A stretch of 64,000 bases of DNA, taken from Eggerthella lenta DSM 2243. Its GTDB lineage: Bacteria > Actinomycetota > Coriobacteriia > Coriobacteriales > Eggerthellaceae. The position numbers and the translations under genes were made by a program. The notes beneath the pieces were generated by a model. That model saw nothing but the letters and a program-made list of their open reading frames with translations, did not search any database and was not told the origin of the DNA. The stretch is from the NCBI RefSeq assembly GCF_000024265.1, contig NC_013204.1:2980501-3044500 (forward strand), written 5' to 3'. This document shows positions 31,568-40,445 of this stretch, piece after piece; position 1 is the first letter of the stretch, and each line of letters starts with the position of its first letter.

Positions 31568-32530
31568 ATGAACATCGTGGTCCTCGAAGGACAGGTGAAC
31601 AACCCCGGCGACTTGAGCTGGGACGCGCTCGACCGGTTCGGCACCGTCACCGTGTACGACCGCACGTCGCGCGATCAGCTGAAAACTCGGGTAGCCGAAG
31701 CCGACATCGTCGTGTCGAGCAAGACGGAATGGAACGTCGAGGCGCTCGGCTGGGCTCCTCGCCTCAAGATGATCGCGCTCACCTCCACCGGCTACAACGT
31801 GGTGGATCTCGACGCGGCGCGCGATGCGGGCGTGATCGTATCGAACGTGCCCGCCTACTCCACGCCCGACGTGGCGCAGATGACGTTCGCGTTGCTGCTG
31901 GAGCTGTGCTTGCATGTAGGAGAGCATTCCAATCTGGTCATGGAAGGCGACTGGACGCGCGCCAAGGACTTCTCGTTCTGGAACACGCCGCTTGTGGAGC
32001 TGGCAGGCAAGACGATGGGCATCGTCGGCATGGGAAGCATCGGGCAGGCAGTATGCCGCATCGCGCGTGCTTTCGGCATGCCCGTGGTGTTCGAGAATCG
32101 ATCGGCAAAACCCCAATTGGAAAGCGATGGCGTGCGTCAAGTGAGCCTCAACGAGCTGCTGGCCGTTTCGGATGTGGTGACCCTGCACGCACCGGCCACG
32201 CCCGAAACCGACCGCATGATGAACGCCCAGACCATCGGCCGCATGAAGGACGGCGCATACCTCCTGAACACCGCGCGCGGCACGCTGGTGGACGAGCAGG
32301 CCGTGGTGGACGCACTGCGATCCGGCAAGCTGGCGGGTTTCGCAGCCGATGTCGTGTCGGTGGAGCCCATGCAACCCGACAACCCCTTGCTGCAAGCGAA
32401 AGGCCAGAACATCATCGTAACGCCCCATATCGCCTGGGCTACCCACGAAGCCCGCGAACGCTTGCTGGCTACCGTGACCGCTAACGTCGGCGCGTTCGTG
32501 GAGGGTGCACCGCAAAACGTAGTGAATTAG
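31568..32530 (+). CDS. D-2-hydroxyacid dehydrogenase (hydroxypyruvate/glycerate reductase type)
   Basis: NAD(P)-dependent oxidoreductase of 320 residues. The Rossmann motif is VGMGSIGQAVCRIARAF (~residue 150). The catalytic Arg is in NTARGTLVDE, Glu in SVEPMQPDNP, and His in TPHIAWAT. Overall it resembles glycerate/hydroxypyruvate reductases; phosphoglycerate dehydrogenase is less likely because no ACT domain is present. The ATG at 31568 has GAAGGA 7 nt upstream; the frame is open further 5' but that lies in the small RNA. The only plus-strand metabolic gene in the chromosomal part, preceded directly by small RNA copy 3. Confidence 0.85.
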   Translation: MNIVVLEGQVNNPGDLSWDALDRFGTVTVYDRTSRDQLKTRVAEADIVVSSKTEWNVEALGWAPRLKMIALTSTGYNVVDLDAARDAGVIVSNVPAYSTPDVAQMTFALLLELCLHVGEHSNLVMEGDWTRAKDFSFWNTPLVELAGKTMGIVGMGSIGQAVCRIARAFGMPVVFENRSAKPQLESDGVRQVSLNELLAVSDVVTLHAPATPETDRMMNAQTIGRMKDGAYLLNTARGTLVDEQAVVDALRSGKLAGFAADVVSVEPMQPDNPLLQAKGQNIIVTPHIAWATHEARERLLATVTANVGAFVEGAPQNVVN

Positions 32531-32594
32531 ACGGCTGCGTACGACTGCGTCCCGGAACCCGGCCGCTTCCGCGGCATCCCGGCCTCACCTCACT

Positions 32595-32622
32595 CTGCCG
32601 CCCGTCGCACGACGGGCGGCAG
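32595..32622. terminator. hairpin between convergent genes
   Basis: CTGCCGCCCGTCG / CGACGGGCGGCAG, a perfect 13-bp stem with a CA loop, between the convergent dehydrogenase and solute-binding lipoprotein genes. No T run, so termination strength is uncertain. Confidence 0.55.
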
Positions 32623-32626
32623 TACG

Positions 32627-34471
32627 TCAACGCGCGGCCTTGCAAGCAGTGAACGCGGGGACGGGCTTCACGTCCGACACCGCCGCATCGGTCAAGCGGG
32701 ACGTTTCGACCGCCCCGTCGAAATACGTCACCGTGAATACGTCTTCGTCGGCGACTTCAACGCCGTTCACTTTGAGCGATCGCACTTTGCGGTCTGCATC
32801 ATAGTCCACCTCGGCTCCCGACACCTCGTAGCGGAACGGAGCAAGGGCCTCCTTCGACGCGTCCTTCCGCTCGAACGTGCGCCCGCTCTCTAGCACCGCG
32901 CGCAGGTCTTCGCCCGAAATGCGCGCAGTGGCCAGCGTAGGCACCGGCTTCCCCGCATTGGGCAAGAGCACGGTCAGCTCATTGGCGTGCAGCTCCCCTT
33001 CGTACAGCTTGCCGGAAATCCCATAAGGATGCATTTGGCCGTCTGCCATGCCGCCAGGCAGCATAAGGCACAGGTCGGTGCCCCCGTACTCCCTGAACGC
33101 GTCGGCGAAGTATCGGACGGTCTCCTCCCGGCTCAGGTCGCGTTCGATATGTGCCACTACGTCGCCGATCTGGGTTTCCGACTTGTTGGACTTCATAGCC
33201 TCGTCGCAGGCCTGCAACGCTTCCTCGGCGCTGACGGTGCCAGCGATGTACCCGCCCAGCGCCTCTCCTCCCAGCAAGAGCGGCGCAGTGTAAGCCGCCA
33301 ACTCCACAAGGTTATTGCGGTCGACCACGTTGCGGTAATCGCTCAAAAGCGGCGCGTGGAGCTCGCCGTCCGCCTTTCTCGTGGCCGGATATCGCCCTTC
33401 CGCGCCATCCGTGAACATGCTCTGGCCCTCGGGGGTGCTCATCAGGTCGAACATCTCCAGCGCTATGGCCAGCTTCTCCTCGTTGCCCGGCTCTTCCAGC
33501 TTCTTGTTAATACCGTAGTACGAGCTGACCGCATACAGGTACCAGCCGTTATCTTCGCCCTCGCCTCTCGCAAGGAACGGAGCTTGGCCCAAATCGAAGT
33601 CGAAATCAGTGGTCTTCACGTTGTTGGCAACGCCGTAGATCATGGCCACGTCACCGTTCGCGAACATCTCCGCGGCGTCCGAATTCGACAGGGAAAGGTC
33701 GTCAGCCGAAATCAATCCGCTGTCGAGCCAAAGCCGATACTCGTCCATGAAAGGCCCGAACGTGCCCACCATGCTCGCTTCGCCCGCAAGATAATCCTGT
33801 TCCCAAGACGACCCCTGCGGCGTGTGCAGAAACTGCGCCGAAGCGATATTGGTCAGCTGCAGGAAGCGTTGACCCGTCAGCTCCATCGAGTACGCCATAA
33901 GCCGGATGCCCTCCGCCTTCGCCTGCTCGTTGAGGGCAATGAGTTCCTCGAGCGACTGAGGCGCCTCCCAGCCGTGCTCGGCGAAAAGGTCCTTGTTGTA
34001 GAAGAACCCTGCAAGCGTCAGGTAACCCGGCAGATAGTAGAGGCTGCCGTCGATGGTCATGCGATCGAGAACGCTGGGAAGGTACTCGCTGGAAAAATCG
34101 TACGCCGCGAGATCCACCAGATTATGCTCCAAATCCTCGGTCAGATCCTGATTGCGCGTGTTGATCAGGATATCGGGGATATCGCGCTGCTCGAGCTCGG
34201 TGACGATCTGCGCGGAATAGTTGCTGTTCGAATACGTATCGAACTCGAAGCGCAGGTTGGGGTGGCGATTGGTCATCTCGTCCAACAGCTCCTGCGGCAG
34301 CTCCTTGGTCTGGCATTTCGATACCGTCAGCACTATCTCATCGTCGCGTCCGGACGCATTGCCCATAGCCTCGCCGGAACAGCCGACCAGTCCGATGCCG
34401 ACCAGCGACCCCGCTAGCACGATCGACGCGAACGTCTTCGCCGCCTTACCGGCTCTCTTCAACGCTTTCAC
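32627..34471 (-). CDS. solute-binding lipoprotein fused to a 5'-nucleotidase C-terminal-like domain
   Basis: A 614-residue protein with a lipoprotein signal (GSLVGIGLVGC, acylated Cys31). Residues ~45-440 form an ABC sugar-type extracellular solute-binding domain (VSKCQTKELPQELLDEMTNR; DIPDILINTRN; GYLTLAGFFYNKDLFAEHGW). Residues ~455-610 resemble the 5'-nucleotidase C-terminal domain: YFADAFREYGGTDLCLMLPG, YGISGKLYEGELHANELTVL and ATARISGEDLRAVLESG. The catalytic metallophosphatase domain that normally precedes it is absent. No ABC permease is nearby. It overlaps the EAL protein gene by 26 bp, so it may be the sensory partner of that signalling protein rather than part of a transporter. Confidence 0.72.
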   Translation of the reverse strand: MKALKRAGKAAKTFASIVLAGSLVGIGLVGCSGEAMGNASGRDDEIVLTVSKCQTKELPQELLDEMTNRHPNLRFEFDTYSNSNYSAQIVTELEQRDIPDILINTRNQDLTEDLEHNLVDLAAYDFSSEYLPSVLDRMTIDGSLYYLPGYLTLAGFFYNKDLFAEHGWEAPQSLEELIALNEQAKAEGIRLMAYSMELTGQRFLQLTNIASAQFLHTPQGSSWEQDYLAGEASMVGTFGPFMDEYRLWLDSGLISADDLSLSNSDAAEMFANGDVAMIYGVANNVKTTDFDFDLGQAPFLARGEGEDNGWYLYAVSSYYGINKKLEEPGNEEKLAIALEMFDLMSTPEGQSMFTDGAEGRYPATRKADGELHAPLLSDYRNVVDRNNLVELAAYTAPLLLGGEALGGYIAGTVSAEEALQACDEAMKSNKSETQIGDVVAHIERDLSREETVRYFADAFREYGGTDLCLMLPGGMADGQMHPYGISGKLYEGELHANELTVLLPNAGKPVPTLATARISGEDLRAVLESGRTFERKDASKEALAPFRYEVSGAEVDYDADRKVRSLKVNGVEVADEDVFTVTYFDGAVETSRLTDAAVSDVKPVPAFTACKAAR

Positions 34472-36749
34472 CGCGATCTCCGTTTCGCCTCATCGTATCG
34501 TCTAGTTTGAAATCCTGGAACTCATCGGCAGGCATTGGTTTTCCGAACACGTACCCCTGCACCACATTGCAGCCGACGCTCTCGAGGAAATCCACCTGTC
34601 CCATATCCTCGATCCCTTCGGCAACCGTTTCGATACGCATGTCGCGCGCTATGCCCACGATGCCGTTGACGATGCTCCTTGCCTTGTCCATGTCGGTATC
34701 TCCGCGGAAGAACCCCTGGTCAAGTTTGATGATATCCACTTCGAGACTACGCAACATGTTGAGGCTGGAGTAACTGCTCCCGAAATCGTCCATGGAGCAA
34801 CGTGCGCCTAACGCGTGGATGCGCCGAATAACTTGGTTGATCTCGCCGGTGCGATCGAACACGACGGACTCGGTGAACTCGAATTCCAGGTAGCGAGCCG
34901 GAACCTGGTTCTCGGCGATATGGCGCTCGTAGCGCGCGAAGAAATCCGAAACGTCGAAGTTCGAGCGCGAGACGTTGACGGAAACGCAGAAAAGCGGCCT
35001 CCCCTCCCGCTCCCATCGCTTCAACAAAGCGCACACCTGGCAAAACATGTAGAAATCCAGCTCGGCGATAACGCCGTCGCGCTCGAAGAGCGGAACGAAC
35101 TCGTTCGGGCAGAGCATACCTTCCGGAGAGATCCAGCGCACGAGCGCCTCGGCACCGACGATGCGGCGCTCGGGCAGCGCAACCTTCGGCTGCAAATACA
35201 TATGAAACTCGCCGTTCGCAAGCGCATGGGGAAAGCGATCCTCGAGCTCCTTCTCTCGAAGGAAGCGCCGACGGAGGCGATCATCATAGAAGCCAACGCG
35301 TGCGCCGCTTGGAAGCATCCGCTTCTCCGCGCTCGCACGCGCCAAGTTAGCCGCATCGGTCACAAGCGTGAACTCTTGCTCGAGCGCATCGTCGTCCAAT
35401 ATGTAAGCGCCGAAGTCCATCGACACGAGCACTTGCTCGCCGACGCTCTCGGATGTGAGCCTGAACTCGTTTAGACGCTCCTTTGTCGACGCCTCGTCAG
35501 GCTCGCGCAACAGAATGACGAAATGGTCTGCGGAGACGCGTGCCGCGAACTCGCCTTCGCGCAGCTGCCGCTCTATCATGTCGTACGCCGACCTGAGCAG
35601 ACGGTCTCCGCCCTCCTTGCCCTCGCGATCGTTGTACGACTTGAATTTGGCTATGTTGGCGTACACGAGCACCAAGTTGCGCGGATCCGTTCGGACGACG
35701 TCGTAATAGCGCTCGCGAAACCGGCCGGCCGTGTCTCCGCCGGTAACAGGATCCACGTAGGCGATGGCCTCCAACCGTCGACGATTGCGATGCTGCACGA
35801 TCACGATGAACAGCATGATCACGCCGAACACCAACGCCACCGTAACGCCCACCGCCACGGTCAGCAGATACAGGCTGTTCGTCCTCTGATCGACGTAATC
35901 GCTGGGAACGATGGACAGCAGATGCCAATCGCTCACGCCCACAGGCGTATAGCAGAAATACGAACTGACGCCGTTGTACTTCGCAAGAACGACGCCTTGC
36001 TCCCCCTTTTTGAGCCCCGCCCGCAGAACGTGGACCGGCTCTTCGTCATCGGCGTTCTGGCTCTCCAAAGCCGACACGATATTATACTCGCCGCTGATGG
36101 CCGTTTGATCCTCGGGACGCACCGCCACCGAACCGTCGTCCTTGACGATGCAGGCGTATCCTCTCCCTTCGAACGAATCGATGGACAGGAGCTGCAGCAT
36201 CTCGTCCACCCCGTACACGCCCGCAAGCGCCTTCATGTGATGCCCATCGATGACCGCGTTCACGGGAATTGAAAACACGAGCACATCCTGGCCGTCCATG
36301 GTCTCGATACCCGAGATGGAACGTTTGCCTTCAAGCAACGTCTTGTTGAGATAGTCCTGCGACCTGGTGTAGCGCTGCGTGGTGTCGGCGAAGTACCACA
36401 CGCCGTCCTCGTCCACATAAGCAAGACGGGACAGATTCCACCGATCCCTATCCTCGGCCATTTCTCCGTTCAGCTCGTCGAGCGTGGCGCCGTTCTCCAC
36501 CAACGTCATCTGACCGCGTTCGATGGTTTCCATCGCCGAGAATATCTGAGAGGTGACCGTGCGCACGTTCTCGGTGATCTGGCTGGATATATCAGCCAAG
36601 TATCCGATGCTGTCCTTGCGGGTAAGATTGCGAACCGTGTCCGAGTACGCGTGGACCAGCAGCGCTCCTCCTATAACGGCGACGATGACCACGGAGGCAA
36701 CGGCAGCCGCAAGCCCGATCATGCCTCTTTCGCCGCGCGCGTGCCTCAT
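34446..36749 (-). CDS. membrane sensor with degenerate GGDEF and EAL (c-di-GMP phosphodiesterase)
   Basis: A 767-residue protein. N-terminal membrane helix (~12-35), a ~260-residue extracytoplasmic dCache-like sensor, a second membrane helix (LLTVAVGVTVALVFGVIMLF), then GGDEF and EAL domains. The GGDEF signature is replaced by VSADHF, so cyclase activity is unlikely. The EAL domain is intact: AEALVRW, MDDFGSSYSSLNML, KLDQGFF, AEGIEDMGQ and the substrate loop GKPMPADEF. So it probably hydrolyses c-di-GMP in response to an external ligand. Upstream of, and overlapping, the solute-binding lipoprotein gene. Confidence 0.88.
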   Translation of the reverse strand: MRHARGERGMIGLAAAVASVVIVAVIGGALLVHAYSDTVRNLTRKDSIGYLADISSQITENVRTVTSQIFSAMETIERGQMTLVENGATLDELNGEMAEDRDRWNLSRLAYVDEDGVWYFADTTQRYTRSQDYLNKTLLEGKRSISGIETMDGQDVLVFSIPVNAVIDGHHMKALAGVYGVDEMLQLLSIDSFEGRGYACIVKDDGSVAVRPEDQTAISGEYNIVSALESQNADDEEPVHVLRAGLKKGEQGVVLAKYNGVSSYFCYTPVGVSDWHLLSIVPSDYVDQRTNSLYLLTVAVGVTVALVFGVIMLFIVIVQHRNRRRLEAIAYVDPVTGGDTAGRFRERYYDVVRTDPRNLVLVYANIAKFKSYNDREGKEGGDRLLRSAYDMIERQLREGEFAARVSADHFVILLREPDEASTKERLNEFRLTSESVGEQVLVSMDFGAYILDDDALEQEFTLVTDAANLARASAEKRMLPSGARVGFYDDRLRRRFLREKELEDRFPHALANGEFHMYLQPKVALPERRIVGAEALVRWISPEGMLCPNEFVPLFERDGVIAELDFYMFCQVCALLKRWEREGRPLFCVSVNVSRSNFDVSDFFARYERHIAENQVPARYLEFEFTESVVFDRTGEINQVIRRIHALGARCSMDDFGSSYSSLNMLRSLEVDIIKLDQGFFRGDTDMDKARSIVNGIVGIARDMRIETVAEGIEDMGQVDFLESVGCNVVQGYVFGKPMPADEFQDFKLDDTMRRNGDRGESVEESR

Positions 36750-36832
36750 AGGACATTATACTATTCGAAGGCCTGCCAGATGACGGCAGGCTTTCGCAAT
36801 CGCTCCGTTACGCTCGGCGACGGTTGTTCTCG

Positions 36833-37645
36833 CTATTCGGCTGCGCGCCCGAACAGCACGTTGTTGGTTTCCAGCCAGCTTTCCACCGTGCCGGTGTCGA
36901 AGCCGTCGGCGGGGTCGATAATCAGCGCATACATCTCCTCCTCGCGCAGCACGGCGTCCAGCGCGTCGGTCAGCTGGATCTCGCCGCCCACGCCGGGCTC
37001 GACGTCGGCCAGAAGCTCCATCACGCGAGCGCTGAGGAGGTAGCGGCCGAACACGGCCAGGTTCGACGGCGCGTCCTCCAACGCCGGCTTCTCCACCAGC
37101 GCGTCGATCTTCCACACGTCGTCGGCCACGGCCGCGCCCGCGATGACGCCGAAGCGGCTGACCTGGTCGTCCGGAACCGGCATGACCGCGATGACGCTGG
37201 CGCCGCCGTGTGCGTCGGACACCTCCTGCATGCGCGGCAGCATCTTGTTGTCGGGCACCAGCACGTCGCCCAACAGCACGTAGAACGGCTCGTCGCCCGT
37301 CTTCTCGTGCGCGCACCGCACCGCATGCCCCAAGCCCAGCGCCTCGTCCTGGTACACGTAGCTCACGTTGTAGTTGCCCACGCGCTCCACTGCGTCGGCA
37401 TACGCATCCTTCCCGCGGGCGCGCAACAGCTCCACAAGCTCCGGGTTCGGCGAGAAGTGCTCCTCGATGGCCTTCTTCTCGCGGCTGTTGATGATGACCA
37501 CCTCGTCGGCGTCCGACGCGAGGCCCTCCTCCACCACGTACTGGATGGCCGGTCGGTCGACTACCAGCAGCATTTCCTTCGGCTGCGCCTTCGTGGCGGG
37601 CAGGAAGCGCGTGCCGAGGCCGGCAGCGGGAATGAGAGCCTTCAT
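36833..37645 (-). CDS. galU: UTP--glucose-1-phosphate uridylyltransferase
   Basis: Makes UDP-glucose from UTP and glucose 1-phosphate. From the ATG at 37645 it is 270 residues, starting MKALIPAAGLGTRFLPATKA with the nucleotide-binding signature; QPKEMLLVVDRPAIQYVVEE follows, and DVEPGVGGEIQLTDAL near the C-terminus. AAAGG lies 7 nt upstream, so the longer frame to 37702 is not used. It is slightly shorter than the usual ~290-300. Gene between the ccm cluster and the EAL protein. Confidence 0.93.
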   Translation of the reverse strand: MKALIPAAGLGTRFLPATKAQPKEMLLVVDRPAIQYVVEEGLASDADEVVIINSREKKAIEEHFSPNPELVELLRARGKDAYADAVERVGNYNVSYVYQDEALGLGHAVRCAHEKTGDEPFYVLLGDVLVPDNKMLPRMQEVSDAHGGASVIAVMPVPDDQVSRFGVIAGAAVADDVWKIDALVEKPALEDAPSNLAVFGRYLLSARVMELLADVEPGVGGEIQLTDALDAVLREEEMYALIIDPADGFDTGTVESWLETNNVLFGRAAE

Positions 37646-37748
37646 GGGCATACCTTTCTCTGTAACGTGCGCGAAGCGCCGCAGAAGCGGCGCTTCGTCC
37701 ATGGTGTTCGGTTATTGTAGCACGACGGGAAAACCCGTCGCCATCCTG

Positions 37749-37934
37749 CTACTTTGCCTGCAATTCCGCGACGGCCTCTTCCAGAACCGCCATCTGCTTC
37801 TCGGCCTTCTTGTAGCTCAGCGTGATGACCAGCATGTACACCAGAATAGCCAACCACATGAGCACGTACGCTCCGATGATGAACGGCATCGACGGAACGA
37901 TGGTGCTGTATATCTCTACGAGAACCGGATTCAT
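37749..37934 (-). CDS. CcmD-like small membrane protein
   Basis: A 61-residue protein with one membrane segment (SMPFIIGAYVLMWLAILVYM) followed by an amphipathic Lys/Glu coiled stretch (KKAEKQMAVLEEAVAELQAK). That shape and its place just after ccmC match CcmD, the small subunit that helps release haem-loaded CcmE from CcmAB. AAAAGGAG precedes the ATG. Sequence conservation in this family is low, so the call rests on context. Confidence 0.7.
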   Translation of the reverse strand: MNPVLVEIYSTIVPSMPFIIGAYVLMWLAILVYMLVITLSYKKAEKQMAVLEEAVAELQAK

Positions 37935-38044
37935 AAGTTTCTCCTTTTATCAACAACGAACATCCCACAGGTCCAGCAAGGTCAGCGAGGGCTTCCGCAG
38001 TGCCCGAGATCGCCCCGCTCCGCCGTTCGCAGAACGGCGGACCC

Positions 38045-38815
38045 TCAGTCTTCCAACTGCTCCTTCAGCGCTTCGACGCGCTCGGTCAGGCGAACCTGGC
38101 GGAAGCGGAAGCGGTACAGGGCGAACCCGATCAGCATGATGCCGACGAGGCAGAACATGAGCGTGATGCCCATATCGGCCGACATGCCGCCCTCGCGCAC
38201 GACCACCGGGTGGATGCTGGAGGGAATCAGGCGCGTTACCATAAAGCAGATCGGCACGTCGATGAGGGCGATGATGCTGAGCACCGCCCCGTACGTCGCG
38301 CGACGCTCGGGCTCGTCGATGGCGTTGCGCAGGATGAAGTACGCGATGATGATGAGCATGAGGATGAGGTACGTCGTCAGGCGCGGATCCCACGTCCACC
38401 ACACGCCCCATTCGAACCTCGTCCACAAGTCGCCCGTGATCATCGTGCACGCCACGAACAGCAGCGCGATCTCCATCGCGATCTTCGAGCAGGTGTCGAA
38501 GCGGCGGTTCTTCGTCATGAGGAAGCGAACCGCGTAATAGCCCGCGAACGCCAGCGCGATGAACGACGTGATAGCCACCGGCATATGGAAGTAGAAGATC
38601 TTCTGCGACAACAGCAGCACGCTGGTCACCATCTGGCCGCCGATCATCTCGACGCCGTTCACCGCGGCACCGTTCACCGGCGAAGCCCACAGGAACGCCA
38701 GCAAAAAGCCGATCGTCGACAGCACGGCGCCCGCAACGAGCACCGTCGGCGCTATCCGGTCGGGCCATTGCCCCGCTTCCGGCAGCTTGAGCGCCTTTTT
38801 CGTTTTCTCAGTCAT
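38045..38815 (-). CDS. ccmC: haem exporter protein CcmC
   Basis: Six-helix membrane protein that loads haem onto CcmE. From the ATG at 38815 it is 256 residues. The haem-binding WWD motif reads WGVWWTWDPRLTTYLILML (~residue 130), flanked by conserved histidines (FYFHMPVA; SSIHPVVV). GAAGGAG lies 4-10 nt before the ATG; the open frame to 38908 is not used. Gap of ~180 bp to ccmB upstream contains a palindromic repeat. Confidence 0.93.
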   Translation of the reverse strand: MTEKTKKALKLPEAGQWPDRIAPTVLVAGAVLSTIGFLLAFLWASPVNGAAVNGVEMIGGQMVTSVLLLSQKIFYFHMPVAITSFIALAFAGYYAVRFLMTKNRRFDTCSKIAMEIALLFVACTMITGDLWTRFEWGVWWTWDPRLTTYLILMLIIIAYFILRNAIDEPERRATYGAVLSIIALIDVPICFMVTRLIPSSIHPVVVREGGMSADMGITLMFCLVGIMLIGFALYRFRFRQVRLTERVEALKEQLED

Positions 38816-38941
38816 TACTCTCCTTCTGTCACGGGTCCAACCAAAGTCAGCGAGAAGGGTCCTGGTGCTGAAAATCGCCGTGTTGCGCGGCCGCGCGTGC
38901 TTTCGCACGCAAGGGCAAGCGCAAAAGCGGCGAGTTTCGGC

Positions 38942-38996
38942 GCCAGGGCGCCTCGCAGCATCGAGCAGTTCCGTCGGCCGGCAGGCCGACGGAACA
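38942..38996. repeat. palindromic repeat between ccmB and ccmC
   Basis: GTTCCGTCGGCC-GGCA-GGCCGACGGAAC (38968-38995), preceded by GCGCCTCGCAGCATCGAGC. The related unit lies at 20925-20985 at the end of pstS, again immediately downstream of a minus-strand gene. Confidence 0.55.
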
Positions 38997-39713
38997 TCAA
39001 GCGCTAATCACGAAATCGTACAGAACCCACGATGCGAGGATCATGATCACATCGTAGCCGCCCGCAAGCGCCAACGACGTCAGCATGATGTCCGCGTATC
39101 CTTCCGCGCCTACGATGACCGCCGTCGTCGCGGACACGCATGCGTACAGAAGCGGGAAGATCAGCGGGATGAACAGCACGGCCAGCATCACGTCCTTGCC
39201 GCGCGTGTTGATGGTGATGGTGGACAGCAGCGTGCCGATGCCCGCCACGCCGACGGTGCCCACGAGCAGCGGCACCACGAGCAGCCAGAAGCTCTCGGAG
39301 GGCGTGGTGGTGGTCAGGAAGAAGAAGTAGAACAACGGCACGGCGATCACTTCCACCACCAGCAAGAACAGCAGGTTCGACGTCGATTTCGCCAGGAACA
39401 CCACCGAACGATCCATCGGCACCAGCAGGATGCCCTCCATGCAACCCTGCTCCTTCTCGTGCGCGAACGAGCGGTTCAGGCCCAAAAGCGACGTGAACAC
39501 GATGAGCGCCCACAGAAGGCCGCCGCTCATCTGCAGCACGTCGGTGGTCTGCGAGGTCTGCGCCAGCGCCGCCCCGTACACGATGATCACCAAAAGCGCG
39601 TAGATGCCCATGGACGTGAGCATCTCCTTCGTGCGGAACTCCTGCTCCAAGTCCTTGCGCAGCAGCGTCTTGTACTGCTGGAAGGTCGAGGGCTTCTTCA
39701 GCTCGACCGCCAT
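38997..39713 (-). CDS. ccmB: haem exporter protein CcmB
   Basis: Membrane partner of CcmA, 238 residues, six hydrophobic segments in an ABC-2-like arrangement. It includes LRKDLEQEFRTKEMLTSMGI at the cytosolic N-terminus and LNRSFAHEKEQGCMEGILLV before the second helix. The CcmAB pair releases haem-CcmE using ATP. It follows ccmA without a gap. Confidence 0.92.
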   Translation of the reverse strand: MAVELKKPSTFQQYKTLLRKDLEQEFRTKEMLTSMGIYALLVIIVYGAALAQTSQTTDVLQMSGGLLWALIVFTSLLGLNRSFAHEKEQGCMEGILLVPMDRSVVFLAKSTSNLLFLLVVEVIAVPLFYFFFLTTTTPSESFWLLVVPLLVGTVGVAGIGTLLSTITINTRGKDVMLAVLFIPLIFPLLYACVSATTAVIVGAEGYADIMLTSLALAGGYDVIMILASWVLYDFVISA

Positions 39714-40439
39714 CTACGCCACCCCCATGCCAACCGTCGAGCGATACAGCGTCGAGAACTCGTCGAAATCGAACGCGTCCTTCTCGTCGAACGCCACCAC
39801 CTTGCCCTTCGCCAGCACCAGCGCATGCGTGCACATGGCGAAGCCCTTCTGCAAGTCATGGCTGACCATGACGAACGTGCGTCCTTCGCGCTGCTGGTCG
39901 ATCAGGTCGTCGAATATCTCCACCGCGTGCGGGTCGAGCCCCGAGTACGGCTCGTCCAGAAACACCACGTCGGGATCGTGGATGAGCGCGCGGGCGATGG
40001 ACAGGCGCTGCGTCATGCCGCGCGAGAACGTGCGCACCACGTCGAGACGGCGGTGTTTCAGCTCCACCGCCTCCAGCAGCTCGAGGACGCGCGCCTCGGG
40101 GTCGACCACCCCGTAGAGGCGCGCGTAGATCATCAGATTCTGCTCGGCCGTCAAATCGGGGTAGAGCATCGAGTTGTGCGAGATGAGGCCTATGTGGTCG
40201 CGCGCCTTGTCCGGATCCTCCTTCAAGTCCACGCCCATGAGCGTGGCCGAGCCCGACGTGGCCCTCGACAGCGTGGACAACACGCGCAGCAGCGTGGTCT
40301 TGCCCGCGCCGTTCGGACCGAAAATGGACAGGAACGCGCCCTGCGGCACCTCGATCGACACGTTGTCGACGGCCCGGCGGTTGCCGAACACCTTCGAGAG
40401 CTTCTTGGTCTTGATCGCAGGTTCCACAACGGCCTCCAT
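39714..40439 (-). CDS. ccmA: haem exporter ATPase CcmA
   Basis: ABC ATPase of cytochrome c maturation, 241 residues. Walker A GPNGAGKTT, signature FSRGMTQRLSIARAL, Walker B VVFLDEPYSGLDP. With CcmB it drives release of haem-loaded CcmE from CcmC. It starts 6 bp after the ccmF stop and ends directly before ccmB. Confidence 0.92.
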   Translation of the reverse strand: MEAVVEPAIKTKKLSKVFGNRRAVDNVSIEVPQGAFLSIFGPNGAGKTTLLRVLSTLSRATSGSATLMGVDLKEDPDKARDHIGLISHNSMLYPDLTAEQNLMIYARLYGVVDPEARVLELLEAVELKHRRLDVVRTFSRGMTQRLSIARALIHDPDVVFLDEPYSGLDPHAVEIFDDLIDQQREGRTFVMVSHDLQKGFAMCTHALVLAKGKVVAFDEKDAFDFDEFSTLYRSTVGMGVA

Positions 40440-40445
40440 GGCGCT

